This document shows positions 17,453-24,483 of a stretch of 64,000 bases of DNA, in pieces (the stretch's first letter is position 1; each line of letters opens with the position of its first letter). The stretch is from Tateyamaria sp. syn59 (GTDB lineage: Bacteria; Pseudomonadota; Alphaproteobacteria; Rhodobacterales; Rhodobacteraceae): contig NZ_VCBA01000002.1 in NCBI RefSeq assembly GCF_007995245.1, positions 434,001-498,000 on the forward strand, given 5' to 3'. Both the position numbers and the translations under genes were made by a program. A model generated the notes under the pieces. The model did no database searches. It was not told the origin of the DNA and saw only the letters and a program-made list of their open reading frames with translations.

Positions 17453-17959
17453 TTACGCTGCTGCGCCATCCGGAAAGAGCGCCATGCAATATGTGCTGTC
17501 GCTGACGCCGTTCACGCGGATGTCGTCCCTTAGCGTTCCTTCGACCTGAAACCCCATGCTGCGGTAGAGGTGACAGGCGGCGGTGTTTGATGCGCGCACT
17601 CGAAGTTCGATCTTGGCGAAGCGTTGCGTGCTCACATCCGCCAAGGCCCGGCTGAGCAGCGCGCGCCCCAGCCCGTGCCCCCGGTAGGTCTGCAAAACGC
17701 CGATGCCCAACACGCCGATATGGCGCCGGACCGCTGCGCTGTGGGGCAGGATATCGCACCAGCCGACAACGGCGTCCCCATCAACTGCAACAAGATGCGT
17801 GAAGTCGTTGTCGATGTTTTTTCGCACGAAGTCGCGGGTGCTGCCCAGCGGCGGTGCTTCGACGGATTGCAGATACTTCTTCTCTCGCGCGACGGCATCC
17901 ACGGTGCTGTGGAATGCGCGCACATGAGACATCTGGATAGGAACGATTGGGACGGGCAT
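17453..17959 (-). CDS. GNAT family N-acetyltransferase
   Basis: A 168-residue GNAT enzyme that would transfer an acetyl group from acetyl-CoA to an amine. The acetyl-CoA loop is VLQTYRGHGLGRALLSRAL (motif A, QxxGxG/A). The late strand ELRVRASNTAACHLYRSMGFQVEGTLRDDI is typical of the RimI/RimJ-like branch. The substrate is unknown. The gene stands alone. Confidence 0.9.
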   Translation of the reverse strand: MPVPIVPIQMSHVRAFHSTVDAVAREKKYLQSVEAPPLGSTRDFVRKNIDNDFTHLVAVDGDAVVGWCDILPHSAAVRRHIGVLGIGVLQTYRGHGLGRALLSRALADVSTQRFAKIELRVRASNTAACHLYRSMGFQVEGTLRDDIRVNGVSDSTYCMALFPDGAAA

Positions 17960-18060
17960 GGGCTCTATGCTGTAAACCGGGTGGCCAGACTGCGCGTGGC
18001 GGGCCTAGGGAGCAACTGCTGCGCGCCTCATCGGCGCTTTCCGGCGCAATGGCGGCAGCG

Positions 18061-18534
18061 CTACAGTTTTGACGAGATGATGCCGGTGTTGAAGCCGCCC
18101 ATGCGCAGCTCGCCAAAGAGGCGCTGGTATTCGATCTTGGGGCAGCGGTTCTGGATCACTGTCAATCCGGCGGCGCGCGCCTTGGCGGCGGCATCTGCGT
18201 GGGTGACGCCGATTTGCATCCATATCGTCTTGAGGGTCGGCAACTGGTCCATCGCCGCGTCCACGATGTCTGGCACCGCGTCAGAGCGCCGGAATATATC
18301 GACCATATCCACCGGCGCGTCGATGGCATCAAAGCTGGCCACCACGGTCTGACCGAACAGCATCTGGCCCGCATAGACCGGGTTCACAGGGATCACGGTG
18401 TATCCCTTCAGGGACAGATAGCGCGCCACGTAATAGCTGGGCCGCACCGGGTTGGTTGAAACGCCCACGACGGAGACCGCCTTGGCGCCCGTCAGCACCG
18501 ATTTCAGATGCGCGTCGGTATAGGTTTCTTTCAT
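18061..18534 (-). CDS. CoA-binding (YccU-like) protein
   Basis: The 157-residue product is a single CoA-binding Rossmann domain: KAVSVVGVSTNPVRPSYYVARYL is the nucleotide loop, and KGYTVIPVNPVYAGQMLFGQ, VDMVDIFRRSDAVPDIVDAA and IWMQIGVTHADAAAKARAAGL follow the succinyl-CoA-synthetase alpha-subunit pattern. The ATG at 18534 has AGGGGGA upstream; a longer frame exists but lacks support. The nearest upstream signal is a terminator ending 40 bases away, so its own promoter must be very close or transcription must read through. Confidence 0.9.
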   Translation of the reverse strand: MKETYTDAHLKSVLTGAKAVSVVGVSTNPVRPSYYVARYLSLKGYTVIPVNPVYAGQMLFGQTVVASFDAIDAPVDMVDIFRRSDAVPDIVDAAMDQLPTLKTIWMQIGVTHADAAAKARAAGLTVIQNRCPKIEYQRLFGELRMGGFNTGIISSKL

Positions 18535-18573
18535 GCGGTCCCCCCTGCCCAGCCTAGGGCCCGCGCATGGTCC

Positions 18574-18608
18574 CAAAAAAACGCCCCGATCGCAAAGCGA
18601 AAGGGGCG
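18574..18608 (-). terminator. Rho-independent terminator of the rlmB-zinc-ribbon unit
   Basis: On the minus strand CGCCCC..TCGC-ttt-GCGA..GGGGCG forms a two-part stem followed by at least seven T residues. It lies about 160 bases after the zinc-ribbon stop and 40 bases before the CoA-binding gene start. Confidence 0.85.
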
Positions 18609-18767
18609 CGAAGGTGCGGAACGAGGGACAGTGATTAACCAGCAGGGGTTCCAAACCTGCTGTTCAACACTTCAGATAAGATGTTCTGAAGGATGTGAAA
18701 GACCCTCTCTCAAATCTGTGAACGAAACCTTAAATACGGTTTTCGCGCAGTTCCTTGCGAGTTTCCG

Positions 18768-19058
18768 TCAGTCAAAGATATCCTCAATGATATCAAAGGC
18801 GTCTTCGAACATGTCCTTCCAGCGCGATTTGCGTTTCTTGTATTTTTTCTTGGTGGGTTTCGGCCGTGGGGGCTGGCGGACTGTCGATGGACGGACCAGT
18901 TCGCGGTCGCCCGACTTCTTCTTGGGCAGCATTTTCAGGTCGTGCAGCGGCGCACCACAGCTGGAACAGGCCAGTTCGTGGCGGTTGCGCCCCGAAAGAA
19001 CGAGGGCGGCGCGGGTGCCGCAATAGCAGCAAGTGGCGATTTTCGTCGGGTGGGCGAT
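18768..19058 (-). CDS. Small zinc-ribbon protein, apparent ATC start
   Basis: The frame encodes about 96 residues. It has two CxxC knuckles, ATCCYCGTRAALVL and ELACSSCGAPLHDLKMLP, then a basic Lys/Arg-rich linker, and ends with an acidic helix FEDAFDIIEDIFD before TGA at 18770-18768. No ATG, GTG or TTG lies between the upstream stop and the first knuckle; the first possible start is ATC at 19058, five bases after a perfect AGGAGG. That upstream stop is the TAG of rlmB in the same frame, so the alternatives are an ATC start, stop-codon readthrough, or a sequence error (ATG to ATC). The protein type is familiar in Rhodobacteraceae; its role is unknown. Confidence 0.8.
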   Translation of the reverse strand: MAHPTKIATCCYCGTRAALVLSGRNRHELACSSCGAPLHDLKMLPKKKSGDRELVRPSTVRQPPRPKPTKKKYKKRKSRWKDMFEDAFDIIEDIFD

Positions 19059-19067
19059 GGTCGCCTC

Positions 19068-19844
19068 CTATGCGTGATCCTTGGACGCATATAATGCGAT
19101 TGCCGCGGCATTTGAGACGTTGAGTGACCCAAACCCGCCTGCCGCGTCGATTTTGACCAGTGCGTCGCAAGTCTCTCGCGTTTTCTGGCGCAGGCCGGGC
19201 CCTTCGGCACCAAGGACAAGGGCGACGGGACGGTCCTTTTGCCCCTGCAAAGCAGTTTCGATGGTCTGCTCTGCATCGCCATCAAGGCCCAGAACGGTGT
19301 AGCCCATGCCCTGCAGCGAAACGATGGCGTCCGACAGGTTGCGCACCCGCACATAGGGTTGCCGTTCCAGCGCGCCGGAGGCGGTTTTTGCCAAAGCGCC
19401 GGTCTCCGGCGCCGAATGGTGGCGCGTGCCGATGACGGCAGACGCGCCCAGCACCTCCGCCGAACGCAGGATGGCGCCTACATTGTGCGGGTCGGTCACG
19501 CGGTCGAGCAGGATCAGACGTGGCGCCGCATCTCCTATGGCCACATCCTCAAGGGTGCCCCAATCGAGCGGCTTGACCTCAAGTGCGGCCCCCTGGTGGA
19601 CGGAGCCCGGATCAATCGGAGGCCTGAATTTGCGCGGGTCAATGACATCAGCAGTGATGCCTGCCGTCGCGATGGCATCCGCCAGCTTGTTCTGGGCATT
19701 CAGGGTCACCATCAGCCGCAGTTTTTCGCGCCGCGGGTTCAGCAGCGCATCGCGCACGGCATGCAGACCAAAGAGCCAAACAGTGGCTGCGGCATCGGCC
19801 TTTTTCGCCTGCTCTTTCTCGACCACCCATTTGGGTTTTTTCAT
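19068..19844 (-). CDS. rlmB: 23S rRNA 2'-O-methyltransferase RlmB (TrmH/SpoU family)
   Basis: The enzyme methylates the ribose of a conserved guanosine in 23S rRNA using SAM. The 258-residue protein has a basic N-terminus (KKPKWVVEKEQAKKADAA), the L30e-like substrate domain (WLFGLHAVRDALLNPRR), and the SPOUT knot motifs: LILLDRVTDPHNVGAILRSAEVLGA, LVLGAEGPGL and SLNVSNAAAIALY. The start at 19844 has AAGGTGA upstream. The stop TAG is directly followed by the zinc-ribbon frame. tRNA-Tyr lies just upstream on the other strand. Confidence 0.93.
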   Translation of the reverse strand: MKKPKWVVEKEQAKKADAAATVWLFGLHAVRDALLNPRREKLRLMVTLNAQNKLADAIATAGITADVIDPRKFRPPIDPGSVHQGAALEVKPLDWGTLEDVAIGDAAPRLILLDRVTDPHNVGAILRSAEVLGASAVIGTRHHSAPETGALAKTASGALERQPYVRVRNLSDAIVSLQGMGYTVLGLDGDAEQTIETALQGQKDRPVALVLGAEGPGLRQKTRETCDALVKIDAAGGFGSLNVSNAAAIALYASKDHA

Positions 19845-19950
19845 CTCGTCACCTTTGGCATTGGCCGGGGATTTTCTACCTTGACCCCCGATATGCGTCC
19901 CGGTAATCACGCGCTCACGCCAACCGGGCTTCACGCTCTAATGGCGCAGT

Positions 19951-20034
19951 GGGCGACAGGCCGCAAGGTGTGGCAGGGGACTGTAACTCCCTCGCGGAGA
20001 CGCACGCCTGGTTCGATTCCAGGGTCGCCCACCA
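19951..20034 (+). tRNA. tRNA-Tyr (GTA)
   Basis: Acceptor GGGCGAC pairs with GTCGCCC. The anticodon loop CTGTAAC carries GTA. There is a long class II variable arm (CGCGGAGACGCACG region), T arm CCTGG-TTCGATT-CCAGG, discriminator A and encoded CCA. The 243 bases that follow to 20277 hold no gene I can support, only the regulatory sequence of the next operon. Confidence 0.95.
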
Positions 20035-20182
20035 TCTTGTCCAAGCATAGTTGCCGCTCAAGTGGTCGGGCCCAAGTAGCTTGAAGACAGAGCCTTCTCG
20101 CTGTGCCGCATCTCCTCAGTCGACGGATCAAGACCCCGGCAATGCGCGCATGAAAGCCGCGGGGCCGATCACAATTTCCAAC

Positions 20183-20200
20183 TGTCAGACAAAATGGACA
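20183..20200 (+). promoter_or_regulatory. Possible PpsR/CrtJ-type site TGT-N12-ACA
   Basis: TGTCAGACAAAATGGACA fits the loose TGT-N12-ACA consensus of PpsR/CrtJ, 78 bases upstream of the four-gene redox operon. The motif is short and may be chance. Confidence 0.25.
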
Positions 20201-20277
20201 GATTGGACTTGGGACAAAGCGCATGCTGTTGCTAGGGTTGCGCCAGACCGCGTGACCTAAAGTAAGGAAAACACCGC

Positions 20278-20649
20278 ATGAATGTGGCCGAAGCCCTGGT
20301 GATGGTGATGCAGGCATGGGGGATCATCGGTGCCGTCGTCGCGGCGGTTTTCCTGACAATCGGGATCGACCGGATCGACGCGGATGCGCGCGGTGCCTAC
20401 ATCTTTCGTCCCCTCCTCATCCCCGGTGTGCTGTTGATCTGGCCGCTGGTCCTGTGGCGCTGGTGGCAGACAGAAACGGAACGCGCGGCCTGGGCCGAAC
20501 GCTACCGCCCCGTTCGCGCCTCGTATGGTATCGCCGTCGTGCTGATGAGCCTTGGAATTGTCGCCATTGTTACCCTCGGCCTCAGCGTGCGCCAAAGCTG
20601 GCCCGCTGACATCGCCCCTTTGCAATTGAGCGAGGGGGCGCGCCAATGA
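20278..20649 (+). CDS. Membrane protein, first gene of the redox operon
   Basis: The 123-residue product has three likely membrane helices: about residues 12-30 (GIIGAVVAAVFLTIGID), 44-62 (LLIPGVLLIWPLVLWRW) and 84-104 (YGIAVVLMSLGIVAIVTLGL). Between the first two helices, DRIDADARGAYIFRPL is likely cytoplasmic. TAAGGA lies nine bases before the ATG. Its stop overlaps the next start by four bases (ATGA). I do not recognise a family. Position suggests a subunit or assembly partner of the Rieske/ferric-reductase protein. Confidence 0.8.
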   Translation: MNVAEALVMVMQAWGIIGAVVAAVFLTIGIDRIDADARGAYIFRPLLIPGVLLIWPLVLWRWWQTETERAAWAERYRPVRASYGIAVVLMSLGIVAIVTLGLSVRQSWPADIAPLQLSEGARQ

Positions 20650-21731
20650 GCGTCAAATACATCCCCGTTCAGTGGAACCGAAACAAGTGGATCTACGACG
20701 CCGTGATGCTGACCGGTGTGGCTCTGTTTTTGTGGGTGTTCCTGTATCTCACGCCGGAGGTGCTGAGCCACGAACAGCCCGTCACGGCGCAGATCCACAA
20801 CGCCCGCGCCTTCGGGGCCTGTGCGTTCGTCATGCTGACCGTGATCCTGTGTATCGGCCCGGCGGCGCGGCTAGATCGCCGGTTCCTCCCACTTCTCTAC
20901 AACCGCCGTCATTTCGGGGTCATGACCGCCTTTGTGGCGCTGACCCATGCCGGGTACATCCTGAACTGGTACTTTGCCTTTTCCAGCACGGACAAGCTGG
21001 TGGGCCTGCTTTATGCCAATGCAAGCCTGGGTCAGATCGCGGGCTTTCCCTTTGAGCTCTTTGGCATTTTCGCCCTGATCTGCCTGTTGATCCTGGCGGC
21101 CACGTCCCATGACTTCTGGCTGAAGTTCCTGACGCCGCCCATCTGGAAACGGCTGCACTACCTGATCTACGCCGCCTATTTCTCGGTCGCGGCCCATGTG
21201 TCGCTGGGCATTCTGCAGGACCAGAAGAACCACGTCTTTACGGTGCTGTTCATTCTGGGTGCAAGCGCGGTGATCGTCCTGCACATCGCCGCATGGCTGT
21301 CGGAACGGCGCGAGATTGCGGCCAAGGACGGCGCCTGGGCCGAGGTGGCGTGCGTCGGCGACTTCCGAGAAGGGTATGCCAAGATCGCAAAGCTCGCCAA
21401 CGGCGACCGTGTGGCCGTCTATCTGATGGAGGGCAAGCTGAGCGCGATTTCCAATGCCTGCGCCCACCAGAACGGACCCTTGGGCGAGGGCAAGATCATT
21501 GACTGCCTCGTCACCTGCCCCTGGCATGGCTTCCAGTACGACGTCCGCTCGGGCCGCTCGCCCGCACCCTTCACCGAAAAGGTGCCTACCTACCGCTTGC
21601 GCGTCATTGGCGACATGGTCGAGGTGCATCCCGACGCCAACCCACCCGGCACCTATGTTGAGCCTGTGCCGCTGCCGGAACCGCCGCCGGACCCCGCACG
21701 GGACCCGGCTGAGCAAGGAGCGACGGCATGA
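20646..21731 (+). CDS. Ferric-reductase-like membrane domain fused to a Rieske 2Fe-2S domain
   Basis: The 361-residue protein starts with a heme-type transmembrane domain of about six helices (residues 15-225). Candidate heme histidines are in ALTHAGYILNWY, RLHYLIYAAYFSVAAHV and VLHIAAW. A linker leads to a soluble Rieske domain (about 235-330). The cluster ligands are Cys272-x-His274 and, 16 residues later, Cys291-x2-His294 in CPWHGFQYD. The C-terminus is a Pro/Glu-rich tail. This layout would pass electrons between membrane heme and a 2Fe-2S centre. The donor and acceptor are unknown. It overlaps both neighbours by four bases. Confidence 0.88.
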   Translation: MSVKYIPVQWNRNKWIYDAVMLTGVALFLWVFLYLTPEVLSHEQPVTAQIHNARAFGACAFVMLTVILCIGPAARLDRRFLPLLYNRRHFGVMTAFVALTHAGYILNWYFAFSSTDKLVGLLYANASLGQIAGFPFELFGIFALICLLILAATSHDFWLKFLTPPIWKRLHYLIYAAYFSVAAHVSLGILQDQKNHVFTVLFILGASAVIVLHIAAWLSERREIAAKDGAWAEVACVGDFREGYAKIAKLANGDRVAVYLMEGKLSAISNACAHQNGPLGEGKIIDCLVTCPWHGFQYDVRSGRSPAPFTEKVPTYRLRVIGDMVEVHPDANPPGTYVEPVPLPEPPPDPARDPAEQGATA

Positions 21732-22483
21732 TCGAAAAGCCCTTCTTCGTCGGCTACCTGCCCGCCCCCGGACCTTTGCGCACATTCCTGCTGACCGTCT
21801 CGATCCTGCTGATCGCTGGGCTTGGTATCGCGGGCTTCCTGATGGGCGCCGCACAGGATGATCCCGGCCCCGGCGCCTTCCGCTTCGACTATGGCCGCCA
21901 GACGGTGACAGGCGTGGTCGAACTGACCCCCTACCCCATCCTCCACGTGACCCAAGGCGACGATCGCATCCAACCCGGCGATAGTTTTCTCATGACAGCG
22001 GGCGGCAAGTCGGGCGTGGACAGCCGGGCCGAACCTTTAAATGGACAGCTGGCTCAAGTGTCAGGCGTCGTGCTGGAGCGCGGTGACCTCTACATGCTGC
22101 AACTGCGCAGCGGACGGAACGGCTTACAAGCAGCGGAGGGCGACGCGCCCGTGATCGCGCCTGAACCGCAAGGACGCTGGAAACTCGCGGGCGAGATCTG
22201 CGACGGCAAATGTCTCGCTGGCGCCATGCGGCCCGGTCGCGGCCTCGCTCACAAGGCTTGCGCAAACCTGTGCCTGCTGGGCGACGTGCCCCCCATCTTT
22301 GTCTCGACCCAACCCGTGCTGGGCGAGGAATTCCTGCTGGTCACAGGCGCGAACGGCACCCGCCTGCCCCGCGCGGCCTACGACTACATCGCACAGTTCA
22401 TCACCGCCGAGGGCGAGATCACCAAACGCGGCGATCTGCTGGTGTGGGAGATCGACGTGGACACGATCGAGGTGACGGAATGA
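21728..22483 (+). CDS. Membrane-anchored extracytoplasmic protein of the redox operon
   Basis: The 251-residue protein has one N-terminal membrane helix (TFLLTVSILLIAGLGIAGFLMG, residues 19-40), and the rest is probably periplasmic. Two similar beta-rich modules are visible (YGRQTVTGVVELTPYPILHV onward and LAQVSGVVLERGDLYMLQL). A distinctive Cys/His cluster follows: ICDGKCLAGAMRPGRGLAHK then ACANLCLLGDVPP. It has four Cys and one His but no CxxCH heme motif, so metal or disulfide binding is possible. I do not recognise a named family. Four-base overlaps on both sides. Confidence 0.82.
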   Translation: MIEKPFFVGYLPAPGPLRTFLLTVSILLIAGLGIAGFLMGAAQDDPGPGAFRFDYGRQTVTGVVELTPYPILHVTQGDDRIQPGDSFLMTAGGKSGVDSRAEPLNGQLAQVSGVVLERGDLYMLQLRSGRNGLQAAEGDAPVIAPEPQGRWKLAGEICDGKCLAGAMRPGRGLAHKACANLCLLGDVPPIFVSTQPVLGEEFLLVTGANGTRLPRAAYDYIAQFITAEGEITKRGDLLVWEIDVDTIEVTE

Positions 22484-22743
22484 AACGCATCTTCTGGCTG
22501 TCCGTCGCCACACTGACCGCCGCCATCCTGTTCTATGTTTCGCGTTTCTGGGACTTTCGCCTGTGGTCCCGCGACGGGCTGTTCGGGGTCGAGGCGCTGC
22601 GGCCCCAAGGAGACCTCGTTGCGCGATGGCTGCGGGGCACCGATCTCGCCCCGTTTGAGTTGCTGATCTGGGCCGTCGGCGCCTTTCTGGTGCTCACGCT
22701 GTTGCAAAAGCTCTACGATCTGCTGAACCCGCCCCCCGAGTGA
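22480..22743 (+). CDS. Small two-helix membrane protein, last gene of the redox operon
   Basis: The 87-residue product has helices at residues 3-20 (RIFWLSVATLTAAILFYV) and 60-79 (FELLIWAVGAFLVLTLLQKL) with a soluble loop between. It starts in an ATGA overlap with the preceding gene. No family recognised. Its size and place suit a small accessory subunit of the membrane complex. Confidence 0.75.
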   Translation: MKRIFWLSVATLTAAILFYVSRFWDFRLWSRDGLFGVEALRPQGDLVARWLRGTDLAPFELLIWAVGAFLVLTLLQKLYDLLNPPPE

Positions 22744-22811
22744 CGGCATCCGGGGCTTTTCCCGTCGCACGTGCCGCGTATACAGTCGCCACAAGCAGAT
22801 CCGGCAGGCAC

Positions 22812-23816
22812 ATGACACGTCCCAAAACCAACGCTCCGCCCACGTTCAATATCGCCCTTGTGGGGCAAGCCGGGCGGCTGGGATATGAGGCGGTGCTGTT
22901 CGTGGCCTCGCTGCGGGCCAAGAGCCCGGATTTTGCAGGCCGCGTGCTGGTCGCCGAACCGCAGCCCGGCCCGCTCTGGTCCCGTGATCCACGCATGCCC
23001 GGGGACGTGCGCGCCGCCCTTGACGCCATGGGGGCCGAGGTGGTGCCCTTCACCAACAGGCATTTCGGCGAAACCTACCCCTACGGCAACAAGATCGAGA
23101 TGCTGACGGCGCTGCCCGAGGCCGAACCGTTTGTCTTTTTCGACAGTGACACGCTGGTGCTGGGCGATCTGTCGGCTGTGCCGTTCGACTTTGACCGCCC
23201 CTCCGCCTCTTTGCGGCGCGAGGGGACATGGCCAGAGATTGAACTCTACGGGCCGGGCTATACCGAGATCTGGAAGTCGCTCTACGACCGCTTCGGCCTG
23301 GAGTTCGAGACCAGCCTCGACCTCTCCGAACCGGATGAATACTGGAAACGCTACCTCTATTTCAACGCGGGCTTCTTCTTTGGCGCCTGCCCGCATGCAT
23401 TCGGCAAACGGTTCCTCGAATATGCGCTGTCCATCCGAGACGACCCGCCTGGCCCGCTTGTGTGCCAATCGCTGAACCCATGGCTGGATCAGGTTGCACT
23501 GCCGCTGGTCATCCACAGCTTTGGCGGCGGGCGCGACAGTGCGGTGCATGACCACCTCGATGGGGCTGTGACCTGTCACTACCGCATGTTCCCGCTGCTG
23601 TATGCCCGTGAAAGTCAGGTGGTCATCGACACGCTCGAAGAGGTCACAGCCCCCAACAAGATCAAGAAGGTGCTCAAGGGCCACGAGCCGATCAAGCGCA
23701 TGGTGTTCCAGGGCCGCGGCGCCAAGGTGCGTGCGCTCTTTGACCAGAACGACATGCCCCGACGCGAGCAGGCAATCCGCAATCGCATCAAGTCCAACGG
23801 CTTCTGGATGCGCTGA
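22812..23816 (+). CDS. Glycosyltransferase-like (GT-A fold) protein
   Basis: The 334-residue protein begins with a Rossmann-like stretch (FNIALVGQAGRLGYEAVLFVASL) and has a DxD-type metal motif in FVFFDSDTLVLGDLSAVPF, typical of GT-A nucleotide-sugar transferases such as the GT8 group. FNAGFFFGACP and LNPWLDQVALPLV correspond to acceptor and active-site regions often seen in GT8-like enzymes. The start at 22812 was chosen over 22740, which would overlap the previous gene. The sugar donor and acceptor are unknown. Confidence 0.7.
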   Translation: MTRPKTNAPPTFNIALVGQAGRLGYEAVLFVASLRAKSPDFAGRVLVAEPQPGPLWSRDPRMPGDVRAALDAMGAEVVPFTNRHFGETYPYGNKIEMLTALPEAEPFVFFDSDTLVLGDLSAVPFDFDRPSASLRREGTWPEIELYGPGYTEIWKSLYDRFGLEFETSLDLSEPDEYWKRYLYFNAGFFFGACPHAFGKRFLEYALSIRDDPPGPLVCQSLNPWLDQVALPLVIHSFGGGRDSAVHDHLDGAVTCHYRMFPLLYARESQVVIDTLEEVTAPNKIKKVLKGHEPIKRMVFQGRGAKVRALFDQNDMPRREQAIRNRIKSNGFWMR

Positions 23817-23890
23817 TGCTGTGACGCAGCGTAACGCCCCGAATTGACCATTTCGAGACGCCAGGGGTCGTTTTTAGGCTTCCCCAGCGG

Positions 23891-23932
23891 AAGGTGGGTT
23901 ATTATTTGACCAGTCAATAAAAAACCCCAACC
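23891..23932. promoter_or_regulatory. Imperfect inverted repeat before the 23952 gene
   Basis: The centre, TTATTTGACCAGTCAATAA (23902-23920), has TGAC/GTCA arms and TTAT/ATAA flanks. AGGTGGGTT and AACCCCAACCT extend it outwards. It could be an operator for a TetR- or GntR-type regulator, or the terminator hairpin of the glycosyltransferase-like gene. Confidence 0.45.
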
Positions 23933-23951
23933 TCATAAACGGATGACTGCG

Positions 23952-24380
23952 ATGCCCCAGTCTACGGAACGTTTTTTGACGATGCTTGCCCACGCGTTTT
24001 GCACCGATCGGCTCGATGCAGTGACGCAGAATTTCACCTATCCCCTGCCGCTTTACACCAAGGGGGAGCTGCTGGTGTTCGGCGCGCCCCATTCCTTAAG
24101 CGAAGCGCTGAGCATGTACCGCGAGGCCGCGCGCAGCGCAGGTATCGTGCGGATGACACCCCGCATCATCGCAGCTGGCTTGCCGCACAAGGGATATTCG
24201 AACCTTTGGGTCGAATGGGACCACTTCGACAGCGCCGACGCCCTGATCTGCACCAGCCAGGTGCGCTACGCGATCTTTCAGGACGCCATGGCGCTGCACC
24301 CAAAGATCGAAATGATCGACTACACCTGCCTTGGTCTGCCCGACGTCTGCGACGCCCTGCCACTTTTGAAATCGGCCTGA
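23952..24380 (+). CDS. Hypothetical NTF2/SnoaL-size protein
   Basis: The 142-residue product begins with MPQSTERFLTMLAHAF. An amphipathic helical N-terminus is followed by alternating strands (YPLPLYTKGELLVFGAP, KGYSNLWVEWDHFD, QVRYAIFQDAM), with IEMIDYTCLGLPDVCDALPL near the end. Size and helix-then-sheet order suggest an NTF2-like fold, but I cannot name a family. An alternative ATG lies at 23943. The upstream inverted repeat at 23891-23932 may control it. Confidence 0.7.
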   Translation: MPQSTERFLTMLAHAFCTDRLDAVTQNFTYPLPLYTKGELLVFGAPHSLSEALSMYREAARSAGIVRMTPRIIAAGLPHKGYSNLWVEWDHFDSADALICTSQVRYAIFQDAMALHPKIEMIDYTCLGLPDVCDALPLLKSA

Positions 24381-24419
24381 GACGCGCGACGCACCGCGCG
24401 CCCTTGCCCCCTTCGGTGG

Positions 24420-24443
24420 CATTGCCTACTCATGCAGGCGATG
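24420..24443 (+). promoter_or_regulatory. Leader hairpin of metY
   Basis: CATTGCCT-actcatgc-AGGCGATG forms an eight-pair stem (one G-U) about 40 bases before the metY start. I could not match the 100-base leader to a SAM-II, SAM/SAH or SAH riboswitch. Confidence 0.4.
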
Positions 24444-24483
24444 ACAGTGATCTTGCGCCGCGCGCAGGAAGTGGGAGACAGAC

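Noticed and set aside
24381-24483. SAM-II riboswitch before metY
   Set aside because: The conserved SAM-II pseudoknot bases are not present; only a simple hairpin is seen.
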